Positions 23,715 through 35,300 of a DNA stretch of 64,000 bases are shown one piece after another. The notes under the pieces were generated by a model. The model saw only the letters and a program-made list of their open reading frames with translations. It did not search any database and had not been told where the DNA came from. The DNA lies in contig JAJNNX010000003.1 in the NCBI GenBank assembly GCA_023159155.1, positions 1,736,001 through 1,800,000 on the forward strand, given 5' to 3'. A program made the position numbers and the translations under genes. Each line of letters starts with the position of its first letter. The first letter of the stretch is position 1. The DNA comes from Ustulina deusta (Eukaryota; Ascomycota; Sordariomycetes; Xylariales; Xylariaceae).

Positions 23715-26700
23715 ATGTATATTAGATCCCCAAGCATGGCCCATTCGATCCAGACGTCTCGCCTCAGCCCCCCGCCAGCTGACCTGAGGCCGGCACCGCT
23801 TCGCATCCCGCTCCGTAAGACAGTGGCCGGCTTTGAGGATGGCTCTGGAACAGCCGTGGCGAAGGGAAAGGTAAGCGGGAGAGATACATCGACTTCGACA
23901 TCGTTTCAGAGAGATTCAGGTCGGCATACTAAGTCAGATATCCCACATACTCTCCCAGAGCAACGCGATCCTCGTTCCAAACTTGAATCCCTAGTATCTC
24001 GATTTGAGATCCTAGATGCCGTGAACAGTGCAGATACCAGTGTGCCTCAGTATCTCAACAACTCTTACAGGGCTAGACCGAGCACGATCCTGCGAGCCAC
24101 TGGATCCAAGCGATCCCTCTCCCAAGATCCATTCAGTCATTCACCTACAGAATCAATAAGCCGGGCCTCTTCAGAATTATCCCCTCGCCAGATCCGAACC
24201 CCTGGTGCTTTCAGTTGTCAGCCGATGCTTCCCGTGAACACACAACATATCACCAACATACCTGACGCTCTAGACCGTGATCACTCTGATGTGAACCGCG
24301 ATTCGACATGTCCGAGGGTTGGAGATGACAAAGACATGGATATAGATGAACGGCAGACTTCCGGCCCTTCTTCATCTTATTTTACATCTCACAGTACTGC
24401 TTCATCTAGTAGCCAGCGGCCTGGGTAGGACCCAAGTCTCGTGGCCGATCGTCGAAAGTTGTTCGAGGGAAACAGGTGTAAGTGGAGAAGGGCGTTGTTG
24501 TGTTCTCGAGCCTGTCTCAAGCGTATACTGACATGGCTCCTAGCGCGGTCCCCTTTTTCTACGTCAACCATTCCAGTGTTGAGACACTCTAGGTTATTCA
24601 TAACATCGAAAGAAACAGCTCCAAGTAGCCTACCAGAATCTAAGTCATTCCGAAAGAACAATTCGTCATTTCTACAATCCTCATCCGCTTCTGCCACATC
24701 TATGCAAGCTGCAACAAGGCCCTCCCCGGACAAAGAAGCCTCCCAGAGACAGGAAACACTACGGCGGCTAAGAAAAGACTTGAAGTTGCCTGCAGGATCA
24801 AATATAATACCCCCGCAACAGAGACCAAGCGTAGCTGATCTTCGAAAATCATTTGAGAAGTGCTCCCAACCCGTTGACCCGCCAGGGGGAATTACCAGGC
24901 CGAGCTTAAATTCAAAGTCTTCGCGGCATAGTATACGGCAAAGCCAAGAAATGCCGTCCTCAACTTCCCAACATCGCCCACAACTGCTCAAAAAAAGGCC
25001 CTCCATAGCTCAGGATGGAGGCTCGTGTTCACAACCGCTCTTATTCGGCAAGGGCAAAACCGTTCATGTGAGACCAAGGTCCAATGCGACTGAGCTGCCC
25101 TCATCCCAAGACTCTGTAGGGGGCACAGTAGACCACGATGCAAGTCTGTCTTTATCAAGAAGCGGCCAATCTAGCCTACGCGAAACTGGACAAGAGGAGA
25201 CCAATATTTTGCATGGACCCATGAAATTGAAACCTTTGATTCAAATTGGAAATGCGAGAATACGCCAAGAATCAGAGATCAATACCAGTCTTGATGCTTT
25301 ACCGGACGGCTTAGGCAGTGTCCCATTCGGTGAATACCAGCGTGATGGAGCTTTGGCGGAGACGCCAAAAGTAGTTGAATGCGAGGAACCTGGTACGAAA
25401 GATACATCAGTTAGAGGTCTTACAATCCCAACTGCTTTGTCGCCAGGTTACCGACCGACGCAAGGTGGTGGGAAGGTATCGCAACTCCGAAGATTCTTCG
25501 AGCGGTCGACGAAGCGATTATATTCTCCACTATCGCTCATGAATTTTCGTTCGATACCGGAACTAGAAGAGTGCAGTGGTGCACTGATGGGGGATTATTC
25601 GTCGTCGTCTTGGAACGAATCCGCATCTCCAAGATCCACACACACTATTGCCCGCAGAATATCCGTCGTCCCATCACTGACTACTGAAATATCTGTTAAT
25701 GACTTTTTTTGTGACTTTGTTGGCAGTCCGAACTATGAAGAAAGCCAGATCACTGCATCGCCGAGTCAGACTGCAGCCAAGGCGGGCTCTCAGATGAAGC
25801 ACGAATCTCCCGTGAAGAATCGAATCCAGCTATTCGAGCACTTAAGCCGTGATTCCTTGAAGGTTGGAGCGAATACTGAACACTATGGCAGGCATACCGA
25901 TACTGGGCTGCAATCTGTCTTCGGGAATGACAACAGAGTGAGCGGTAAACGTCACACGGTTCGCAACTGGAGACCTATTCATAAGAAAGGGGCTGCAATT
26001 TGGAGAAACATTTCCAATTCCCTGAGTCGTTCATTAGAAAGCTGGAAAGATTGCAACAGTGGTCACGAGCAGATCGCCGAGGGCACAAGCCTGAACACGA
26101 GTCCATGCCACTCGACATCGCCAGCAAACGATCCCAGACGTGGCCTTCACCACTTCAGCCCCTTCGGTTACAGTATGCATCGTGTAACACACACAAGTCG
26201 CCAGTTCGTGACGCCATCGCACACGGCGTCCAGTATCCAGCTGGGCGATAGAGACACGCCAATCAAGGCGCCGAGGGGAATATTGAATGGTATCAATAGC
26301 TGCTCATCTCCAGACACTCCTCCACCCCTTGTCGTTCGCAAGAGTCTCCCTATTTTCGGCCGTGTTTCCAGCGGATTCCGCCGGCCTGGTGGGCTTGGAC
26401 TAGATGGACACTTTCCGTCGAAACCCGTGCGAGAGGAGGATTTTCGGCCATCAGACGGGACAACGTCGGGCCCTAGCACCCCTCAAGGTGATCCCGACGC
26501 GTTGCTCAAAGTCATGCTGAAGCAGTCGGCGGCCGAGCGCAGTCGCCGCAGAGAAGACGAAAAACACGTGCGCCGCGACAAGAAATTAAGGGCCCTTGCC
26601 ATATGGAAAGGGAAGGGCAAAGCAGAGCACTCGGCGAACAATACCGGTCCTGGCGAGGAGGCCAGCAAGAAGCAAGAGAAAGGGAAATGGAAGGGGAAGG

Positions 26701-27014
26701 AAAAGGAAATCCCGCGGAAGGAGAACGAGGGCCAATCGTCTACAGGGCAAGAAAGCGAAACAAACAAGAAGACGGCATCAGGCTTCGTCGTGTTCGAGTC
26801 CAAGGACGTCAAACTCCGCCATCCGAAGCCGCGACGGCCCGGCCAGGTTCGCAAGCTGGCTAATATGTACAAGGACAAGGGAAGCAGTGGCGCGAGCATC
26901 AACACCAAGGCGAGTAGCGGGGCCACCCTCAAGGAGAGCCGCCAGAGCTTCAGGCAGAAAGCAAGCAGTGCCCTGGGTCTCCGGGGTCGGAAGGGCGATG
27001 GTACGGCTGGTTGA
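23715..27014 (+). CDS. Large disordered protein with repeated FE motifs; interrupted by an in-frame TAG
   Basis: Unrecognised protein. Two open stretches in the same frame, 23715-24425 and 24429 onward, are separated by one TAG at 24426-24428. A 66-nt intron (24478-24543, GTAAGT donor, ACTGAC branch, CTCCTAG acceptor) joins LFEGN in frame to RSRSPFSTS; the last exon runs 24544-27014. With the TAG read through, the product is about 1,077 residues, Ser/Pro/Arg-rich and largely disordered, with a very basic tail (KGKWKGKEKEIPRKE). Five short related motifs recur: LESLVSRFE, VADRRKLFE, VADLRKSFE, VSQLRRFFE and KNRIQLFE. No plausible intron removes the TAG in frame. Either the gene is a recent pseudogene, the stop is read through, or translation of a shorter product starts at the ATG at 24702. 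Start could also be 23736. Convergent with VPS23. Confidence 0.65.
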
Positions 27015-27575
27015 GGAATGGAACGCCGGAGGCCTCCGATTCTCGGTGCAGTAGGGGGCAGGTCCAAATCGCTAGCTAGCTAGGAAGGTAGTACGTAAGG
27101 TGAGCAGGTAGAAAACCGATCAATGAGTGTAGGGGACAGCCATAGTCGAAAAGTCAAAATTAGTGGGAATATCAACATTTCAGATATTGTTCGCCGCTGT
27201 TTATTTAATGTGCGTCCTTTTTTCCCCTTCCACAGATTGAGAAGATGAGAGGGAGAGGATAGTTGCGATGATGAAGACAAATCGTGTGCTGCTTTGCTAT
27301 GTTTCTAACATTTTTACCTCACCATTGCTCAGGTCAAGTAGGCATCTGGCTCAGTTTCTACCGAGGGCATTGATATCAATTCGTGTATTAATTCATGTTT
27401 TTATTTGCTCATCTTCATTCGTTTGAGGCGGGAGCACGGAGTATTTCGTCGCTGTATATACACGCTGAACCGAAATTCCGCTTCCGCGTGTACCTTGCGT
27501 TACACAGTCTGAGCAAGCTAGTCTCAGGGAAAGAATACCCGGCAACTAATTATCTCGGGTATGCGAGAATCTTCC
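27015..27575. other. Convergent 3' intergenic region
   Basis: 3' flanks of the FE-motif gene and VPS23; no gene seen. Confidence 0.6.
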
Positions 27576-29335
27576 TCATTCGCTGAGCCCCATGCCCCGG
27601 CCTATCTTCCGCGCGAGCGCCTTTTTCAGGTACCACTCACGCGCCAAGCCGCGGGTCGTCTTAGCGAACACGGCAGGCGAGATGCGGCCGCGCTCGACGG
27701 CGCGGCCGAGCACGAAGATGGCGTCGCCTAGGGCGCGCTCCTCGGCCACGACGTCGTACAGTTGGTTACCGACTACGGTGGGGGCGACTAATAGGTCGTC
27801 GATCGCCGGCGGCTTGTGCGTCTTGCTATTGTTGATAACGGCGTCTGCTTCCTTGAGGGAGGACTGCAGGACGGCCGTATTGGAGGCTAGGAGGTTGGAT
27901 AAGGGAGTTAGTGTTGCCGAGTCATTCTGGATGTTCTGTAGGGCGGTGAGCATGGCGGTGCGTTGGGCGCTTAGGCCAGCCAGAGAGGACTCGTTTTGCT
28001 GCCGGGCGAGTTGGCGCATTGCGTAAAGCGTCGAGGCAAGTTGACGTAGGAGGGCATCTTTCTCGGGGTTGGGTGGAATTGGCGGTGCTGGAAGGTTTGA
28101 GGGCGATGGCAGAGAGAGCATGAGGGGTTCATCCATGAGATCGGGTGGTGGTGGAGGTTTGGCGACGGGTTTGGGCGGAGGCTGCTGAGGAGCTGGCTGC
28201 TGCCAATTTGGTGGGGGGACTCCTGTATATGACGGCGGCTCGGGGGTTCCCGAGACATATGATTGTTGTCTGTGATCGTGTGGTTGCTGCGAGCTGGCTG
28301 TTGGGACTTCCTGTGAATAACCAGGCCGTTGCTCCTGACCGTGATATTGGACATTTGGAGGTGCTTGCGTGTAGGGGTGTGGGGGTGCTTGTACTTGTGG
28401 ATTTGCTGGTGGGTGCGCATGCGGCTGAGGTCCTTGTGGTGGCAAGGGCGGTGCCATATCATACCGCGAAAGACGATTTGTAGGCGGCGCGGCCTGTCGC
28501 TCTGGCTCGTTCGTAGTATACTGGCTAGATTGTTGTAGGACCCCTTGCTGGGGCAGCGGAGGGAGAGGAGGTCTGTCAGCACGGGCAGCTGGAGCTGGTA
28601 GAACTTGCGGAAGATTGTCGCCCTTGGGTGGGGGAGGCGGCGGTCTCGGAGTGCTTGCATGTGGTGATTGGGTTTGCTGGGGAGTAGGCCGTGCCATGTC
28701 CGGAGGCAGAGGGGGGACGGGCGGTGGAGTTGGCGATGGGGTTGTTTGTTGCTGGGCTGGGCGGAGTTGTTGGCGCGAGACGACGGGCGGTTCCTTGGCG
28801 AAAATGTCTCGTAAGATGGCCAGAAAGTCTAGTATGGAGGACTTCTGTTGACGACAGATCAGCATGGCCACGGATCGTAGGTCAGGTCGCCGGGCACTCA
28901 CATCCCAGAACTCGGCCCATCGAACCAGATAAGGATGGTATACCCTTCCCTGGGGATCAACATGCTGGCCGGGGCGGACCACCATGGTGTCGGTGGGTGT
29001 CACGTAGCCCAGCGGGGGCTCCCGCGGATAGGCGTGAGGCACCCATATCGAGATGGGGAAGCGGTAGGTGGTGCCCCGGAAGACGACGGGGATCGTGCCC
29101 GAGAGATGGAGGAGGAGGGCCGAGACGCCGTGGTCGAATGCTTGGAGACTGTGTCAGCGCATGTGGGTGGACGACGACGCTCTGCTTGCGACATACTATG
29201 TACATCCGTCCTCGGCGACAAGGACGGGTATTGCGAGAGAGCCTGGGCTACATCGTTGTAGGTGCGATTGACGTCGTGGTATTCGCTGGTCAGGATGCTG
29301 TAGAGCCAGTTGAGGACATGCTGCTGGACCACCAT
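27576..29335 (-). CDS. vps23: ESCRT-I subunit Vps23 (TSG101 homologue)
   Basis: 548-residue endosomal sorting protein that binds ubiquitinated cargo and recruits ESCRT-I for multivesicular-body formation; in ascomycetes it also takes part in ambient-pH (Pal/Rim) signalling. Exons: 29335-29197, 29140-28902, 28844-27576. The 56-nt and 57-nt introns restore the UEV sequence: RTDVH-TFDHGVSALLLHL and EFWD-KSSILDFLAILRD. The second intron is a multiple of three with no stop, so retention would insert 19 residues without breaking the frame. Domains: inactive E2-like UEV (about 1-140; TYRFPISIWVPHAYPREPP, HVDQ/HVDPQGRVYHPYL), a long Pro/Gln-rich linker (about 150-380), a coiled coil (about 387-455), and the C-terminal steadiness box (about 465-545, VVAEERALGDAIFVLGRAV). 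All hallmark parts are present and intact. Confidence 0.95.
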
Positions 29336-29878
29336 GTTGTTGGCGTCGATGCAGCATACATAAGCAGTCGAAGCAGGCAGCCAGCCAGCAGCTACCTTGG
29401 TGAAGGGAGCATCGTGGTCTGGAGAGAAGAGAGTATCACGTCAATGGATTAATTGCTTTTTTGAGACATCAAGATCGGAGGAAGCCTCGTGATGGGGGCT
29501 GCCAAGGCTGAGGGGAACATGGAGCCAATCCCGAACGCCTCCAGCTGTCTTGGGTTACTGAATGGATTGGTTAATGCACTTTGGAATTAGGTAATATGCA
29601 GCTACCACGCTACATGCATTTAAAAGAGATAAACCCCACGTTGATGTAACTCTGAAGTAATTGGTGGACCTACCTCTGGCAAGTTGCAACCATCCCACTC
29701 CCCAATCACACGGGTGGGGGTACCTTGTTGGACGTAGGATTTGCGCCGGACTTTATTAGACTACACTACGGTGACTGGCACTTCCGATGGTGCGTAGGAT
29801 TCCGTGCGGAGAGGCACCATTGGGGTTGTGTATACGAAGGACGTTTGTCAGGAGTCTGCAATCTAAAACATAGAGTCT
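29336..29878. other. VPS23 upstream region bordering the retrotransposon
   Basis: About 540 bp of ordinary sequence between the VPS23 start codon and the first base of the copia LTR. The VPS23 promoter must lie largely here. No gene. Confidence 0.6.
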
Positions 29879-30122
29879 TGTTAGATTTGGCCCATAGCTA
29901 GTAGCTGTGAAGAGAGCTAATTAGGCATAAATGGCAAGATCACTTAGTTATATAAGCGTTATGGCTTAACAACGTGGCTTAGTAAGTGTGGCTTAGCCAT
30001 ACTTACTAGCAAACTTATAAATAAATACCTCACAAAAAAAAATTAGGACCTACAAAAAACAATAATAAACAAAGCAATCTAAACATATATATATAGTACG
30101 TTTTATAACACTAAATCTAACA
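29879..30122 (+). repeat. 5' LTR of the copia element
   Basis: 244 bp. Ends are TGTTAGATTT and AAATCTAACA, a 10-bp inverted repeat typical of LTR termini. Preceded by the target duplication AGTCT. Confidence 0.93.
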
Positions 30123-31984
30123 ATTAAAAGTTTTATTAATCTTTATACTCTACTATAAGCAATTTTTAGCCAAAAATATATAAAAATTGCTACTATATCT
30201 AAACAATATATTATTATATTTAATTTTCTAAAAGATTTCCTGCTATAAAAAAAAAACTTTACTACTAGCGCTTGCAACCGCAATTTCTAAAAATATATAG
30301 TTTTAAAAAAAAAGCGAGCTTTATAGCTTTAACTACTAAGCGTACTACTAATTAGCGATTTCCTTTTCACTAGAGCTACTAATCTTAATACTACAATATA
30401 TACAAAGCTAATAATTACTAAAAAAGCGCTATACTAAAACGCTAAACAGTACTACAAAACTGCTTTTAAATATTATATTAACTACTGAACCAAACTTACT
30501 AAACTTACTAAATAAATATATAAAACAGTCTATTCGAACTACTGCTTAATATAAATAAAAACTAACTAAACAATTAATAAATAATACAATAATTTTAGAA
30601 AGCTTAAAAATATAGCCTAATATGCTCTAAAATTTAAATATAAATTAAAATATAAAGTTTTTATTAATTTTATAGCTAGAAAACCTATTAAAAACCTAAC
30701 TAAATAAACAAATAAATAGCTTAATAAGATTTTTAAAGCTTATTTAAAAAGCGCTAAAACAATAAACTTGTTTAAGCTTATTACTAACCTAGAAAAAGCT
30801 TTATAAAATATTTATCTAGCCTAGGTTACTTTTTTTTAAAATATTTATTGCAATACTATTATAAACAATACCCTATAATATTAGACTATTGCTACTAAAC
30901 TATACTAAAAGGCTATAATTCTAAGCATAACTTATATTTTTAGAAAAATTGTTAAAAAAAATACTTTTAATATTTTTAAACCTTCTAATAACTAAAATAA
31001 TTTAAATAATCCTATAAATAATCAAAAGAAAAATTACCTTAAACAAAATTGTTAAAATTGCAGAAACTACTAATAACGCCAAACTAATAATAGTTGCAAA
31101 AACTACCAAAACAATCAAAAAAAGAGCTCTAGAAGCACTTCTACTAAGCGCTCCTGCGCTAATACAAAAACTAAAACCAAAAAAAAAACCTAAATATAAA
31201 AAATTATATTATATACTATAATTGTTACTATATATTAAACTACTAGCTTATATTTATAGAGCTCTAATTAAAAGGCTAAAAATCTAATTAAAGCATTAAT
31301 AAAATAGCCAAAATATATATAGCAAATAAAAAAAATATTAAACAAGCAATAAAAAAAGCGCAAAAACAATAAAAAAAAAAAAGTAAAATTCGAAGTTTTA
31401 AAAAATAACTTTCGGAATAATTAACTTTTAAAGCCCCTTATAGCAAAAGTAGCAAACTTGTTTACTACTAACCAAAAGCTCGCTAAAATATATAAACTAT
31501 ATAATTTAGCTATAATAAACTTTAGATTAACTATTTATATATTTAACTAAACATATTGCTTTATATATTTAAAAAATACTAACCCAAACAATATAGTATT
31601 AGCAAAAAATAGCACAATTTATATATATAGCTATAGCAAAATTAATATTAAAGCTTGGGGCCCAAAAGATATAATTATATATTAGCTATATAATATTGCC
31701 TTTTGCCTAGACATAGCTACTAACCTAGTCTTCTTACAAGTCTTAAACCGAACAGGCATATATTAGAATAATAAACCTAAGTCCAATCTTTTAAAATATT
31801 AATAAAGAAAGTCCCTATATTCTTTAACCCAAATATATAGCTAATATATTATAAAATATTTCCTAGAACGCCTAACTAAACAAACGTTCTATATATAAAA
31901 AAACCTATTAAACTTTTATACAAAGCGCTCTAAATTTTAAGCTAGCTTTTATAAGTAGTACTAATATTTAGAACATATAAGCAC

Positions 31985-32347
31985 TGCAGTAGGGCTGGTG
32001 CGCGCGTACAAAAGACAGGTCCTTAGTCATAGAGTAGAACGTATTCTCGGAAACCTCAGAAATTATAGGACAAAAGATATAAAAAGCGCACGTTTTTATT
32101 TAAGGCTATAAAAGATTTTTTTTTTATATAGCAAACAATAAATAATTATTACGGAATACTAAATAAAAATTAAAAATTTGTTTTTATTAATTAATTATTG
32201 CGTTTTTATTTATAATTATAAATTAGATTTTGATTTAATACGTACAAAGATCCGCGAGTCGGAAAACGTAGTCCAATATATACCGATTAGGTAGGTTTAG
32301 TTAGTTTAAGTATGCAATACGCCGATTAGAAGCCCTGCTCCATTTCA
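31985..32347 (+). repeat. 5' LTR of the gypsy element
   Basis: 363 bp, starting TGCAGTAGGG and ending CCATTTCA. More heavily mutated than the 3' copy in its last third (for example GATTAG against GATCAG). Confidence 0.9.
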
Positions 32348-35300
32348 TTAGTATCTTTAGTAAAGCAACAAAAATCAATATTACTTAATGCTCTTCGGAG
32401 CACAACCTATAATTAGAAACTAATACTTCTAGCTAATACACCTAACACACAAAGACTAACTACTAATTATACTAATTAGTTATATTTTTTTTAATAAATC
32501 TTTACGTAAAGCTAGACTTCTAATATAATTTAATAATATAATATAAAAATAATAAAAAACTAATTATAATAAAAATTAAGTAAATATAAAGTATTAATAA
32601 AACTATTATTTTTAGAACAATTAATTACAAAAATACTAATAATACTACATTATTTTTATTAGATCTGCAAAAAAAATATAAAACCTAACTATAGTTATAT
32701 TAAAAAAGCTAATATATTTGCTAAACTTAAATATATATAAGCTTTTAATAAAAAACTTATAGAAGTACTACGCTAATTATGTATGCTTATATAATAGTAA
32801 AAATTATAAAATATTAAATAAAAAAACATTATTAAAACCTAAAAACTATTGTTTTATTTTTAAAATATTTATTATTTTATTACTTTTATATACTAATAGT
32901 TCTAATTAGCAACCTAGAATAAATAACCTAAACGTTCTAAAACAACCGCAAAACTTCAGGCTTTTTTTAATAGGGTTTATTTCAAATATTCCAATTATAA
33001 ATATACCTACTTCTAATACTATACTAACTAATAATCAGACTAGTAAATATTAGCTAGCTAAACTTTTAATATTTATATAATTAGCCCTTAGAAGCGCTAT
33101 AGTTCTATATATTATTAGTTTATTTATTTTTAATTTTATATCTTGTTTTTAAAACTAATTTAAAAAAAAATATAACTAAATAGCTTTGCAGAATAGAAAA
33201 ACTCTTTAAATTATATAGATTTCCATAAGCTAAATAGATTAATTAATTATTATACTAAACAAAAACTATAATTAAAAAATATATAGTTTAATATATTATT
33301 AGTTTTTGTACTAATTAGGATTAAACTATTATAAGCTTAAAACAAAAATATAAAACAATTAATCCTAAGCAAACCTAATTATAAAAAAAACAACTTACTA
33401 AGCTTCTCCTAAGTACTAAAACAATTCTTTAAAATTATGTTTAATTTTTTTTTTAAATATATAGCTTTAGTTAATAAACTTAGCTAAAAAATCCCTTTAA
33501 TACCCAAAAAATCTTATTTATATAACTTAATTAAATTAATTCTTTTTAATTATTTTAGAAATATTTTTAATAAATATAGAATTACTAAAAATAACTTATA
33601 ACAAAAAAAATATATTAATACTATAAATATTTTTAAACAATAGGCCAACTTAAAATCTTTTTTTTAGCTATAGATAGTAATATTAAGTTTTTTAAATAGT
33701 ACTACTAGCTTAGAACTATTACTAAATATACTTTTTTACTTTATTTAGCAAACTATATAAGTATAACTATTCTAAGCCTTACTAGTTATTCCTTTAACCT
33801 AACTATTTATAACTATTCTTTTTATTATGCCTTTAATAGTTTATACATATACAAACCCGGTAATCGAACAATTAACAGCTAAAATAAAAAGCCTTTCTAT
33901 TTATAATACCTAAATAACTAAAGCAATAATTAAAATAATGCAGTTACTAACTAACCGGAATTAATACTATGCTTTTTTTGGTTAGACGTTCTACTAAAAG
34001 ATCAGCTAGCAAAGCAGGCAATAATACAGAAATAGCTAATTTAAAGCTTTTGCCACTTAAACACAATAATCAAACCTTTAAAAATATAACTAATCAAACA
34101 ACTAGAATAACTTTAAAAGCACTAGCAATAATCCGTATAAATACTAGTTTTGTAGAGCTAAAGATTATATATAACAAAGCTATAAATTAAAAAAAAAAAC
34201 AGAAAATTTTAAAGCTCTATATAAAAAATATAACTTTAAAGCTTAGTATATTGGTTTATTATACGTATTTTAGTATATTTGCTTATTTATAGTTAACCCA
34301 AATAAAATATTAAAGAAAAAAAATAGAAATAGATTTATACCCTTAGCTTTAATATAGATTTATTGCAACTGCTTTAGTAAATACCTCCTAGCAGCTCTGG
34401 CAGCTTATAAAGCCTTATATAAATTTAACTATGTTTTAGAAGATCTAAAATTCGAAAACAAAACCTAATTACAGAACCTAGGACCTAACAAAAACAGAAA
34501 TACTTTAAACAACCTAGCTTAACTATTTGTTTTAATACTTAAACAACTAACTATAATTAATTAGCCTAACCCTAGAGTAAAATTCTAAACTAACTTAGTT
34601 TTTATAGAATAATAAAAGCTTAATATTCTAGCTAAAAAAAACTATTTAAAATTTTAATATAATAAATAGCAAAAATACTAAAATAAGCAAAAGTTTATAG
34701 TACTAAAAATAATTAATTAAGTTGCTTTTTTAAATAACCTATTAATGTTTATAGTTCTAGACCCTATTAATATATTTAATATATAAGCTTATACAAAAGC
34801 TATAATAGCAAAAAGAAAACGTTTAAATAAAAAAAACAATATTACGCTTAAAACTTATAATATTACTTAACCCTACAAAATAACTAGCGCTATAATAAGT
34901 ATAAGCACTAATTAATAAGTACTCTTATTTATTTTAAGAATAAAAAAATATTAGGTATTTTTTAACAAAATTAATAACTTATCTAAAGCTAAAGTAGGGT
35001 TAACTTAGGAAGAGCTGCTAGGTTTATTTCCTAATATGTTAGAATTACTCGCAATATAGGCCTTTAAAATAAAACAGATATTAGGCAAAAAAACAATTAA
35101 ATTAAATTAACTAAATAAACCCAAGTTTAAAGCAAGTAATTAATAAATATTAAATGCACCTATTTTGGAAATTAATAATATATATATAACGCTACAAAAA
35201 TTTATAAAAAAGGTCTATAAAACCCTTTAAATAAGTATGCTTTTACAGAACATAAAAAACTATATAAGGGCTATACCTAAAGTTATAGTAAGAATTAAGG

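Noticed and set aside
23866..23910. GTAAGC...TTTCAG segment as an intron in the first exon of the FE-motif gene
   Set aside because: About 39 nt, shorter than any intron in the window, and the frame is open through it.
24425..24436. 12-nt GT...AG segment that would remove the in-frame TAG
   Set aside because: Far too short for a spliceosomal intron.
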